Shown here piece after piece: positions 44,785 to 52,774 of a DNA stretch of 64,000 bases. The notes under the pieces were generated by a model. The model did not search any database. It was not told where the DNA came from and saw only the letters and a list, made by a program, of their open reading frames with translations. The position numbers and the translations under genes are program-made. Source of the stretch: Herpetosiphon aurantiacus DSM 785 (GTDB lineage: Bacteria; Chloroflexota; Chloroflexia; Chloroflexales; Herpetosiphonaceae). How positions within the stretch are numbered: position 1 is the first letter of the stretch; each line of letters begins with the position of its first letter. The stretch covers positions 4,541,199 to 4,605,198 of the forward strand of contig CP000875.1 in the NCBI GenBank assembly GCA_000018565.1, read 5' to 3'.

Positions 44785-46266
44785 ATGCGACTTTGTGGTT
44801 TTACTGCTGGCTGGCTGCTTGGGCTGTGGTTAAATGATAGGCTACAAATAGCATGGTATCTATATTTTATGGCATCAATAGCGATTATTTTACTCATTAT
44901 CTATATCCGAAAATCATGGCGGGTTATGCTGATAGCAATATATGCTGGTACTATGCTAGGGGTAGTACGAATGGCGGTCAGTCAAAATTCCTCAAATCTT
45001 GACGATATTCGTCAACAGATTGGCATGACAACTCGTTTAGAAGGAGTAATTGTCGGCCAGCCGCAATGGACTCCACAGCAACAACGGGTGGTTTTAGCCG
45101 TCCATGCTTATCAAGATAATCAGCAACGAGTTGCCACAACTGGCAAGATTATGTTAACTCTTCCAGCCGAGCCACCACGCAGTAATGGCGAACGTTTGTT
45201 AGTCAGCGGCACAATCATCACGCCAACCGCTAGCCCAAATTTCGATTATGCCGACTATCTACGTCGCCGCTCGATTTATGCCATGCTTGAGCCTGCAACC
45301 GTTGAACAAGCCTTGCCTGCAAAAAATTCAGTCTATCAACGCTTAATCGCGCTCAAACAGCGCTCGCAAACAATCATCAACCAAACGTTGCCGCAACCGC
45401 AAGCAGCAGTTTTGGTCGGAATGTTGCTGGGAGTCAAAAGCAGCGTGCCTCAAACTGTGTGGGATACCTTCAATCGCACTGGGCTTTCGCATATCTTAAT
45501 CATCTCAGGCTGGAATATTACAATTGTGGTGGCGGCGTTATTGGGTTTGGGCAAGGCCTTAAAGCTTAGTCAACGCCACGCCACCATGGTGGCAATTGGC
45601 GCAATTGTGGTGTATGTAGCCTTTGTGGGAGCTAGCGGGGCTGTGATTCGCGCTGCCTTGATGGGCGCAATCGTGGCACTAGCCCAGCCGCTTGGTCGCA
45701 AATCCGATGCTTGGGCGGCACTCGCGGCAGCAACTTGGCTCATGACCCTGATCGATCCGCACACCTTATGGGATTTAGGCTTTCAACTATCAGCTTTGGC
45801 CACGGCGAGCTTGTTTGCTTGGGGCAAGCCAATTGAAGCTCAATTGCGGCAGTGGCTGCGTTGGCGCTGGCTCGAATGGATGATCGAGCCATTGACCGCA
45901 ACATTGGCCGCCCAAATTTGGACACTGCCGATCATTCTGTATCATTTTGGTAATCTCTCGTTGATTGCACCCGTCGCCAATGTACTGATTGTGCCAGTTG
46001 TGCCGTTGATTATGGCCAGCGGCGCAATGCTAGCATGCTTGGGGTTGTTTGGCCGTTGGTTAGCATTGCTGGCCTTGCCAATCACATGGGCGGCATTAAC
46101 TTGGGTCGTTGAGGCCGCCGAATGGCTGGCCGATTTATCTTGGGCAGCGGTCGAAATTCCTAGGTTTGGCATGAGCTGGCTGGTGCTGGCGTATGGCTTG
46201 AGCGTTGGGGCGAAGGCGTGGATGGTTAACCACGAAGAACGCGAAGGACGCGAAGTAAGAATTTAA
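44785..46266 (+). CDS. comEC: ComEC/Rec2 family DNA-uptake channel without lactamase domain
   Basis: A 493-residue polytopic membrane protein. The N-terminal part has two or three helices and a DUF4131-like soluble domain (about 60-180). The competence domain (about 190-450) has the signatures NRTGLSHILIISGWNITIV and GASGAVIRAALMGAIV. ComEC carries single-stranded DNA across the membrane during transformation. The usual C-terminal metallo-beta-lactamase domain is absent: the frame stops soon after the last helix, and its last 12 residues (NHEEREGREVRI) are read from a dispersed CACGAAG repeat. The ATG at 44785 has TGAGGAG 7 bases upstream. Confidence 0.9.
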   Translation: MRLCGFTAGWLLGLWLNDRLQIAWYLYFMASIAIILLIIYIRKSWRVMLIAIYAGTMLGVVRMAVSQNSSNLDDIRQQIGMTTRLEGVIVGQPQWTPQQQRVVLAVHAYQDNQQRVATTGKIMLTLPAEPPRSNGERLLVSGTIITPTASPNFDYADYLRRRSIYAMLEPATVEQALPAKNSVYQRLIALKQRSQTIINQTLPQPQAAVLVGMLLGVKSSVPQTVWDTFNRTGLSHILIISGWNITIVVAALLGLGKALKLSQRHATMVAIGAIVVYVAFVGASGAVIRAALMGAIVALAQPLGRKSDAWAALAAATWLMTLIDPHTLWDLGFQLSALATASLFAWGKPIEAQLRQWLRWRWLEWMIEPLTATLAAQIWTLPIILYHFGNLSLIAPVANVLIVPVVPLIMASGAMLACLGLFGRWLALLALPITWAALTWVVEAAEWLADLSWAAVEIPRFGMSWLVLAYGLSVGAKAWMVNHEEREGREVRI

Positions 46267-46297
46267 CGCAGAGGCAAAGAGAGGGCTAGGGGCCAAG
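46231..46297. repeat. CACGAAG and TTTAACGCAGAGG word repeats at the comEC end
   Basis: CACGAAGAACGCGAAGGACG and related units run across the comEC stop codon (46264-46266) and pass into TTTAACGCAGAGGCAAAGAG and GGGCTAGGGG. The same words occur at 7.5 and 19.28 kb. Confidence 0.8.
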
Positions 46298-46505
46298 AAA
46301 CATAGTGGTAAACCAGAAAACAACTTAGAGCTAGCAGAAAATCAAACAAATCAGGGGCTAAAAATGGCTCACTCTTTGCGAAGTTTCATCCATAATTATG
46401 AGACTTCGTACACCTAGGGTTAACCGCCCTCCGAGCAAACCACCCGTACTTCGGGCTTCCCCACGAATGCGAATAGTATTAGCCAAAGATCACAGTAAAG
46501 CTTCA

Positions 46506-46534
46506 TAGGCAGCACATTATCGATCGCCTATAAT
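46506..46534 (+). promoter_or_regulatory. Putative promoter of the cupin gene
   Basis: TAGGCA and TATAAT are 17 bases apart. A start near 46541 would leave a very short leader ahead of the GGAGG at 46548. Confidence 0.5.
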
Positions 46535-46558
46535 CAATATAATCAGCGGAGGTTGCCT

Positions 46559-47008
46559 ATGTCACAGCTTACGGAACCTTGGGTGTTTGAGGAAAACCCA
46601 ATGGTAAATACCCAGCACAGCCAGGTTGCGGTCAAATTAACCGGCGCGGATACTGATGGGGCGTTTTCGTTAGTTGAATATACCAGCTTGCCTGGAACGA
46701 GCGTTATGCAACACATCCATACCCGTGAAGATAAAACCTTTATTATTCAAGCGGGGGTCTTTGAGTTTTGGATTAATGGTGAGACGATTGTTGCCGAGGC
46801 GGGGGCAACGGTTAATCTCCCAATGGGCGTGCGCCATTCATTCCGCACGCTTGGAACCAGTCCCGGCATAGCATTGATAGTTGCGGCTCCGGCAGGTTTC
46901 GAATATTATTTCAATGATTTCAGCCATGCCCTTCAAGAATTTGGCTTACCATTGCCTGCTGCCGCTTTGCAGCAGCTGAATCAAGCCTATGGAATCATTT
47001 TTGAATAA
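46559..47008 (+). CDS. Cupin-domain protein
   Basis: A 149-residue single cupin. The metal motif is QHIHTREDKTFIIQAGVFEF (His, His, Glu) and the second motif is GATVNLPMGVRHSFRTLG. It resembles small cupins near quercetinase/oxygenase families, but no substrate can be given. The ATG at 46559 has GGAGG 6 bases upstream; the TTG at 46553 abuts it and is rejected. The NlpC/P60 gene begins 15 bases later, so they are probably co-transcribed. Confidence 0.85.
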   Translation: MSQLTEPWVFEENPMVNTQHSQVAVKLTGADTDGAFSLVEYTSLPGTSVMQHIHTREDKTFIIQAGVFEFWINGETIVAEAGATVNLPMGVRHSFRTLGTSPGIALIVAAPAGFEYYFNDFSHALQEFGLPLPAAALQQLNQAYGIIFE

Positions 47009-47023
47009 TAAGGATTCGTCAAT

Positions 47024-48199
47024 ATGCCCCGATTGCCAATCCTCGCACGGGATCGTCGGCGCTTGCAGATCGCTGGGTTATTGCTTGGCGCTGGGTTAAC
47101 TGTGCCGTTGCTGCTTTGGTGGACGTTTCCCGCAACCTCTCCCGCGCCGCTTGGGGCAACGGCCACACCGCAAATTGTGCGCGTCGGCGCAACCCTCGAT
47201 GAGCCAATTCCTGCTGATTGGCAAGCCCCCGTTTTAAACCCCGAACTCGAAGCCCAGGCCTTGGCTATCCCTGAAACCTTGCCGTTAACCGCTAGTGCGC
47301 TATTGTATGATTCGATCTCTGCTGATACGGTCTTTACTACAACAATTGCTGGGTTGGTTGCCAGCGAGGAATTGAATTTGCGCGATGGCCCGAGCGTTGA
47401 TTATTTGCCCATGGCGATTTTGCTCAACACCACGCCGTTGACAGTAGTTGGCCGATTTGAGGGCTGGCTGCAAGTTGTAACCCCGCAACGAGCGCTTGGT
47501 TGGGTTGATGATAGTTATGTGGCCTTGGCCAGTTCAGCCCAAACCCTGCCCCAAGTTAATCTGCATGCCGACCCAAATCCAGTTTTAGTGGCGGGATTAA
47601 CGGTTGAACGAGCTAATGTTCGCTCGAAGCCGCAAACTGAAGCTGAAATTATCACGACCTTGAGCGCTGAGCATGGGCAAGTCAATTTATTGCAACAACG
47701 TGAGGGTTGGTTCAATGTGCGCACCAACGATGGCACTGAGGGCTGGGTTTCCGCCGAACTGTTACAAGCCGATGCCTATATTTTGCGGCGTGTGCCAACC
47801 TTGAGTGCCTCGCCCAACGCGCTTGAAGCGGTGCGTTTGGCCCGCAAATATGTAGGCTATCCCTATGTTTGGGGCGGCGAAACTCCGCGCGGTGGCTTCG
47901 ATTGCTCAGGCTTGGTGCTGTATGTTTATGGCAAATTAGGCATCGATATGCCCCATAGCGCCGCCGAACAATGGACTGGTGGTTATGGCGAGAAAGTTGC
48001 TAGTCGCCGCGATTTAGTGCCTGGCGATATTGTTTTTTTCAAAAATACCTATAAAAAAGGCGTGAGCCATGTGGGCATTTATGCTGGCAATGGCAAAGTG
48101 ATTCAGGCGCTCTCCGAGAGTTTAGGCATTCGCGTTTCCGATTTATCCAATAGCTATTGGAGCAGCCGCTATGTTGGGGCAATTCGGCCATTTCCCTAG
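47024..48199 (+). CDS. NlpC/P60 cell-wall hydrolase with two SH3b domains
   Basis: A 391-residue exported peptidoglycan hydrolase. A basic N-terminus and one hydrophobic helix (about 15-33) anchor or export it. Two bacterial SH3 domains (about 108-167 and 190-248, each ending in a GWV motif) bind the wall. The C-terminal NlpC/P60 domain has Cys294 in GGFDCSGLV and His349 in SHVGIY, as in gamma-D-Glu-diamino-acid endopeptidases. Start ATG 47024 has AAGGA upstream. Its stop codon overlaps the stop of the convergent STAS gene. Confidence 0.93.
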   Translation: MPRLPILARDRRRLQIAGLLLGAGLTVPLLLWWTFPATSPAPLGATATPQIVRVGATLDEPIPADWQAPVLNPELEAQALAIPETLPLTASALLYDSISADTVFTTTIAGLVASEELNLRDGPSVDYLPMAILLNTTPLTVVGRFEGWLQVVTPQRALGWVDDSYVALASSAQTLPQVNLHADPNPVLVAGLTVERANVRSKPQTEAEIITTLSAEHGQVNLLQQREGWFNVRTNDGTEGWVSAELLQADAYILRRVPTLSASPNALEAVRLARKYVGYPYVWGGETPRGGFDCSGLVLYVYGKLGIDMPHSAAEQWTGGYGEKVASRRDLVPGDIVFFKNTYKKGVSHVGIYAGNGKVIQALSESLGIRVSDLSNSYWSSRYVGAIRPFP

Positions 48200-49281
48200 T
48201 TCAATGCCGATTGTAAATCGCGATAGATCGCCACATTATCAAAAACAATCCCCAAATTGACCAAAGCTTGAGCTACCTCTGGCCGCACGCCAATTAGGGC
48301 AACCTTGGCTCCCAGCAATTGGGCAGCATCAATCAAACGCAGTAATCCAGCAGCCACATCATTATCAAACCATGAAAGCCCCGTTACATCGAGCAACAAG
48401 CGTTGAGCACGACGACGTTGAATTTCGCCTAAGGCAATCGCCTGTAAATCGCGTAAGCGTTCATTTTCCACAGTGCCGACAATTGGCAACACCAAGGTAT
48501 CGCGGCTAACTGGCAGCACTGGCACGCTTAATTCGCGAATTGTTTGGCGTTGTTGCTCAATTTGGGCAACATAGGCTGCTTGCTCTTGATTACGTTGCTG
48601 TAATTCGCCGAGCGTCTGTTGCAATTGCTGGGTGCGTTGCTCAACTTGTTGTTCTAACGAATCGCGCGATTCTTCTAGCGAATAATTAATTCGTTTGACT
48701 TCACGCAAGGTCAAATTCAAGCGTCGATGAAAACTAAACAAAATTGAAATAATCATGGTGACGATTGGTGCACCAGAGGTAATCATAATCAACAGCACAT
48801 TGATTTTTGGATAATTATATTGATCATTGAAGATAAAGCCAAAAAACAAAATGATAATAATTGAAAGCCAAGCCACAATACTAATCCGTTTGAGGTTATA
48901 GCTATTAACAAACTGAACCGCAATAATCAACATCAAAAAAACATACAAAACACTGAGTGGCCATTCAATTGGATTGAAAAAGGTAATGATCATTGGCAAT
49001 AAGGTACAGCCAAGCATCATAAGGTAAATACTACGATTGATCTCATTCCGGCGAGCAAAAAAGCGAGCGGCAATGAAAAATAAGCCTTGTATCAGCACCG
49101 CAAAACCGCTAAGCGGAATTTTCGATTGCATGATGAAATCCGAGGCATCGGGAATCATCACAGTCAGGCCAGCCCCGGTAAATAGTCCAAGGTAAATTGC
49201 GATGGCAGTTAAGCCCAGATAACGGCCTAAACGCAGATGATCAGGCAGTTGATCAGGGTCAACAATGCGAGTGCTTTGCAT
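48196..49281 (-). CDS. Membrane STAS-domain protein (RsbR-like)
   Basis: A 361-residue protein: six or seven membrane helices (about 20-185), a coiled coil rich in Gln/Glu (about 195-245), and a C-terminal STAS domain (about 250-360) that follows the RsbR/stressosome pattern. Thr300 in LLLDVTGLSWFD matches the phosphorylated DxTG Thr of RsbR, while the other RsbR Thr (DTERA-type) is Asn here (ENERL). It may link a membrane signal to a sigma-factor or cyclase partner switch. No RsbS, RsbT or sigma gene lies nearby. It overlaps the NlpC/P60 gene tail by four bases. Confidence 0.85.
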   Translation of the reverse strand: MQSTRIVDPDQLPDHLRLGRYLGLTAIAIYLGLFTGAGLTVMIPDASDFIMQSKIPLSGFAVLIQGLFFIAARFFARRNEINRSIYLMMLGCTLLPMIITFFNPIEWPLSVLYVFLMLIIAVQFVNSYNLKRISIVAWLSIIIILFFGFIFNDQYNYPKINVLLIMITSGAPIVTMIISILFSFHRRLNLTLREVKRINYSLEESRDSLEQQVEQRTQQLQQTLGELQQRNQEQAAYVAQIEQQRQTIRELSVPVLPVSRDTLVLPIVGTVENERLRDLQAIALGEIQRRRAQRLLLDVTGLSWFDNDVAAGLLRLIDAAQLLGAKVALIGVRPEVAQALVNLGIVFDNVAIYRDLQSALN

Positions 49282-49345
49282 AGATCACGTTCCTTTTGCC
49301 ACACAGTGTTGCTATTGTATCAAATTTTCGACATATGCTAATACA

Positions 49346-49375
49346 ACAAAAGAGCAGCCAAGCTTGGCTGCTCTT
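49346..49375 (-). terminator. Terminator of the small helical protein gene
   Basis: A perfect 26-bp palindrome, AAGAGCAGCCAAG and its inverse, is followed on the minus strand by TTTTGTTG. It lies 27 bases after the stop codon. Confidence 0.85.
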
Positions 49376-49402
49376 GATCAATTGAGTTAGGCGATGTTGG
49401 GA

Positions 49403-49615
49403 CTATTCTTTGTTGCCAAACAAGCCGCCGAGCAAGCCTTTGGCTTTATCAGCGACATCCATAATATTTTCGCCCGTCAGAAAGCCCTCGACTTGACCGC
49501 GCAAACCTTCTGGCAGTTTATCGCCCAAAAAGCCTTTGACCACTTCAACCGCCTTGTTGGCTTGCTCTTCGTTTAAGTTGGCCTTCTCGACAAGTTGGGC
49601 AATTAACTCTTTCAT
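49403..49615 (-). CDS. Small helical protein of unknown function
   Basis: A 70-residue soluble protein: MKELIAQLVEKANLNEEQAN, a second amphipathic helix, a LPEGLRGQVEGFL turn, and a Gly/Lys/Phe-rich end. Similar small proteins of uncharacterised families (DUF2267-/DUF937-like in style) occur widely; I cannot name one. The clear ribosome site (AGGAGT), its own terminator and normal codon use support a real gene. No functional link to neighbours. Confidence 0.75.
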   Translation of the reverse strand: MKELIAQLVEKANLNEEQANKAVEVVKGFLGDKLPEGLRGQVEGFLTGENIMDVADKAKGLLGGLFGNKE

Positions 49616-49690
49616 GGGTCACTCCTACGCTGCAAAAATCCTAACACTCTGAGTGTAGGCTCAAAAGTTTACCTAAAGGTTAACGAACGG

Positions 49691-51616
49691 TTAGAAAGCC
49701 TTGGCTTTGGCGCGTTCACGGCCATAAACCAAAATATCATCAAGGAAGCGCGATGGATTACGTTGGTTGCGTTGGCGTTTTTTGGCATGCGAAAGATAGA
49801 GTTGTTCACCTGCGCGGGTCAAGGCCACATAGCACAAACGCCGCTCTTCTTCCACCCCGCCTGCTTCGACCAACGAACGTTCGTGGGGCAATGTACCTTC
49901 TTCCAAGCCCGCCACGTAGACAATTGGCCATTCCAAGCCTTTGGCTCCGTGGATGGTCAGCAATTGAACAGCATCACGCTCATCTTTGTCTTCAACGTTG
50001 GTCAGCAGGGCAATTTCCTGCAAAAAGGCTGCGAGGCTGGTATGTTCGCCAGCAGCAACCCGTAATTCTTCAAGGTGGGCCAGGGCATCACTGCGCTCAG
50101 GGTCGTTCCAGTCTTTTTCGATCATGGATTGATAGCCACTTTCTTGCAGCACCGTTTGCAACAAGCCCTCGGGTGGGTAGCTGCCGCTAGCCAATTTGCG
50201 CCAACGATAGACTTTGCGTGCCCAATCGCTGACCATTTGGCTGGCTCGATCACTCAAGCCTTCCCATGCTTCACGCTTCAACAAGGCTTCACCGAGCGGT
50301 AGTTCCAGTGCAGCAGCTTTGCTGGTGAGATGGGCGATTGTGCTAGCGCCAATGCCACGCGCTGGCACATTGATAATCCGATTCATGCTCAGGCTATCGC
50401 TGGGATTAGCAATAATCCGCAAAAAGGCCAAAGCATCGCGAATCACCCGCCGATCGTAAAACCCCGCTTGACCCTTGAGCGAATAGGGAATCCGTGCTTG
50501 GCGCAGCGCCGTTTCTAGGCCACGGCTCATATGCCGCGAACGATACAAAATCGCAATATCTTTGCTGCGACGACCTGTGCTCAGCAAATTACCAATTGAT
50601 TTGGCAATCGCATCGGCTTCGGCGCGATCATCAGTAGCCTCGTTGATCACCAAGGCTGGCACTGGCGGCGAACGACGCGCAGCTTTCAAGGTCAAGGCTG
50701 GCACAGCGACCGAATGGCGCATCACGGCATAGGCCGCATCAAGAATCTCTTGGCGCGAACGATAATTGGTCAACAACTCAACCACTTGGGCTTCAGGGAA
50801 ATCGCGGGTGAAGCGATTGATGATCGTGTAATCGGCGTTGCGAAAACCATAGATCGATTGTTGGGCATCGCCAACCGCAAACAATGAGCGTGGGCGCTGA
50901 GCAACTGGCCGTGAAAGTAACTCGAGCAAGGCATATTGGGCCGAATCGGTATCTTGATATTCATCGACCAACACATGCGCCCAGCGCGATTGAACTTCAT
51001 CGAGCACATCGTGATGCTCAAACAACAGCTTGTAGGTCATCACGATCATATCATCGAAATCAACAGCATTCGAGCGCTCAAGCTGACGTTGATAGGTGCG
51101 ATAAATCGCTGCTGCATATTGACTGACCGGATCACTAGCCATCTGCCGAGCTAAGGTTGGTGGTTGCATGCGGCTTTTGAAGCGCGAAATCAAATTGAGC
51201 ACTTGCGGTGCTTCAAGATCGTGCGGCATGCGTCCGGTATAGCCATCCATGGCTTGTTGCACCAGTTGCAATTGCTCATCGCCAGCGTAAATTGTAAAGT
51301 TGGCAGTGTAATTGCGAATTCGTCCATTAATATGTTGGCGCAGCAATTTGCCACAAATCGCGTGGAAGGTTCCGGCAGTCAGGCCACGGCTACGCTTGCC
51401 CAAAAGATCGCGCAAGCGGGTACGCAGTTCGCTGGCGGCTTTGTTGGTGAAGGTCACCGAAACAATCGAATCGGAGCTAGCGCCCTGCTCGATTAAATAG
51501 GCGATGCGGTAGGTCAGCACGCGAGTTTTACCGCTGCCCGCGCCAGCCTTGACCAAAACTGGCCCAAGCTGCGCCATTACCGCCGCCCGTTGTTCGCTAT
51601 TGAGTGTATCAAACAT
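49691..51616 (-). CDS. UvrD/Rep-family ATP-dependent DNA helicase
   Basis: A 641-residue superfamily-1A 3'-5' helicase. Motifs in order: Q-motif LNSEQRAAV, Walker A AGAGSGKT (about 24-31), Walker B DEYQDTD, VGDAQQSIYGFRNAD, LTIHGAKGLEWPIVYVAGLE, and RLCYVALTRA. It is shorter than UvrD/PcrA (about 720) because the C-terminal tail ends soon after motif VI. It is likely a repair or replication-restart helicase. The ATG at 51616 has no clear ribosome site; word repeats occupy the leader. Confidence 0.95.
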   Translation of the reverse strand: MFDTLNSEQRAAVMAQLGPVLVKAGAGSGKTRVLTYRIAYLIEQGASSDSIVSVTFTNKAASELRTRLRDLLGKRSRGLTAGTFHAICGKLLRQHINGRIRNYTANFTIYAGDEQLQLVQQAMDGYTGRMPHDLEAPQVLNLISRFKSRMQPPTLARQMASDPVSQYAAAIYRTYQRQLERSNAVDFDDMIVMTYKLLFEHHDVLDEVQSRWAHVLVDEYQDTDSAQYALLELLSRPVAQRPRSLFAVGDAQQSIYGFRNADYTIINRFTRDFPEAQVVELLTNYRSRQEILDAAYAVMRHSVAVPALTLKAARRSPPVPALVINEATDDRAEADAIAKSIGNLLSTGRRSKDIAILYRSRHMSRGLETALRQARIPYSLKGQAGFYDRRVIRDALAFLRIIANPSDSLSMNRIINVPARGIGASTIAHLTSKAAALELPLGEALLKREAWEGLSDRASQMVSDWARKVYRWRKLASGSYPPEGLLQTVLQESGYQSMIEKDWNDPERSDALAHLEELRVAAGEHTSLAAFLQEIALLTNVEDKDERDAVQLLTIHGAKGLEWPIVYVAGLEEGTLPHERSLVEAGGVEEERRLCYVALTRAGEQLYLSHAKKRQRNQRNPSRFLDDILVYGRERAKAKAF

Positions 51617-51620
51617 AGTT

Positions 51621-51773
51621 TTTTAAAGGCAAAAATCAGAAGTCAAAAGTCAAAAAATCGAATATAAATGGTATCATCAAAATCGCAGGATTACTTTAAT
51701 TGATTAAAGTACCAAAAAAGGGCAAAAATCAAAGGCCTAGTATTCTGCCTTTTGATTTTTGCCTTTTGACTTA
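51621..51773. repeat. Inverted word repeats around the helicase promoter region
   Basis: AAAGGCAAAAATCAGAAGTC and AAAGTCAAAA (51625-51656) face TTCTGCCTTTTGATTTTTGC and CTTTTGACTT (51743-51773) with about 85 bases between. The design (arm, core, inverted arm) is the same as at 36.1 kb. The SAM hydrolase stop codon is at the edge of the right arm. Confidence 0.75.
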
Positions 51774-52589
51774 GCTTACAAAGCGAATTCGCAGGCTATC
51801 GCCGATGCCAACGCCGAGCATGCGAGCTGCATTACCATTGCGCACCGCCAGTTCAAGCCGTTCGCTAGAACCAAACAACGCCATCACCATGCCCCATTCG
51901 CTATCGGCGTAAGTGCGGCAAATTCGGCCAATTTGCTGATCGAGAATTCCAATTTCAACTTGCTCGATGCCACCATGCTGAGCAATAAAATCACGGGTAA
52001 TATTGGTAATACAATTGCCAAAATTATCAACGTGGATGATGCGGCCTTCCCAAGCATCGTCAGGGCGTTGACGTGGCTCAGCCAAAGGCAAGTCGATCAA
52101 TTCGGCCAATGGTTGGCCCAATTCCTCAGGCTGCACACCTTTTGAAAGATGCGCGGCAACTGGCGCGAAAATATCGCGGCCATGGAAGGTAGCACTAACC
52201 TTGGGCAACCACCAGCGATCATCAGTTAATTCGATCAACTGTAATTGCTCACGCCCAAATTCGGCGACTAAATCCTTCCAAATATACGAAAGCACACCAT
52301 TATCAGGAGCCACAAAGGCCCAACGGGGCGAACACAACGCCACAGCTTTACGATCACCGCCCACACCTGGATCAACAATCACCAAATGAACAGTGCCATC
52401 GGGAAAGTAGCGATAGCCTGTGTGCAATAAATAGGCCGCTTGGGCAATCCGTTGGGCATCGATTTCATGGGTCACATCGATCAAGGTTGCCTGAGGATTA
52501 ACCGAAAGAATCACGCCTTTGAGCACTGCGCTATACGCATCAACGCTGCCAAAATCGGTTGTCAGCGTTAGAATTCCATTGGGTTGCAT
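51771..52589 (-). CDS. SAM hydrolase (adenosine-forming), DUF62/chlorinase-fluorinase family
   Basis: A 272-residue protein of the S-adenosylmethionine hydrolase/halogenase fold. The N-terminal ILTLTTDFGSVDAYSAVLKG carries the conserved Asp, and VIVDPGVGGDRKAVAL and FVAPDNGVLSYI complete the SAM site. The second domain has HVDNFGNCITNIT. Most members split SAM to adenosine and methionine rather than halogenate it. Start ATG 52589 has GGGAG upstream. Stand-alone gene; no methionine gene is next to it. Confidence 0.93.
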   Translation of the reverse strand: MQPNGILTLTTDFGSVDAYSAVLKGVILSVNPQATLIDVTHEIDAQRIAQAAYLLHTGYRYFPDGTVHLVIVDPGVGGDRKAVALCSPRWAFVAPDNGVLSYIWKDLVAEFGREQLQLIELTDDRWWLPKVSATFHGRDIFAPVAAHLSKGVQPEELGQPLAELIDLPLAEPRQRPDDAWEGRIIHVDNFGNCITNITRDFIAQHGGIEQVEIGILDQQIGRICRTYADSEWGMVMALFGSSERLELAVRNGNAARMLGVGIGDSLRIRFVS

Positions 52590-52686
52590 AAACTCCCGCC
52601 TACAAGTTGCTTAGGTCAATAGTTGTTAACGCAGTTTAGTATACGAGAAGCCACAACGAAAGGCAAAAGTAAAGAATCGAGAACAG

Positions 52687-52732
52687 AAAACCCTCACATC
52701 CTCGTCCACAGCAGTGGCAAAAAACGTGAGGG
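52687..52732 (-). terminator. Terminator of the HExxH protease gene
   Basis: On the minus strand CCCTCAC (52732-52726) pairs with GTGAGGG (52697-52691), followed by TTTTC. The loop is long (28 bases) and could form an inner stem. Confidence 0.6.
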
Positions 52733-52774
52733 AAATCCAACGTTTATTGGTGAAAGCAACGATTCAAACCAGAT

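Noticed and set aside
48196-48199. Frameshift between the NlpC/P60 and STAS genes
   Set aside because: The genes are convergent and simply share overlapping stop codons; both C-termini are complete.
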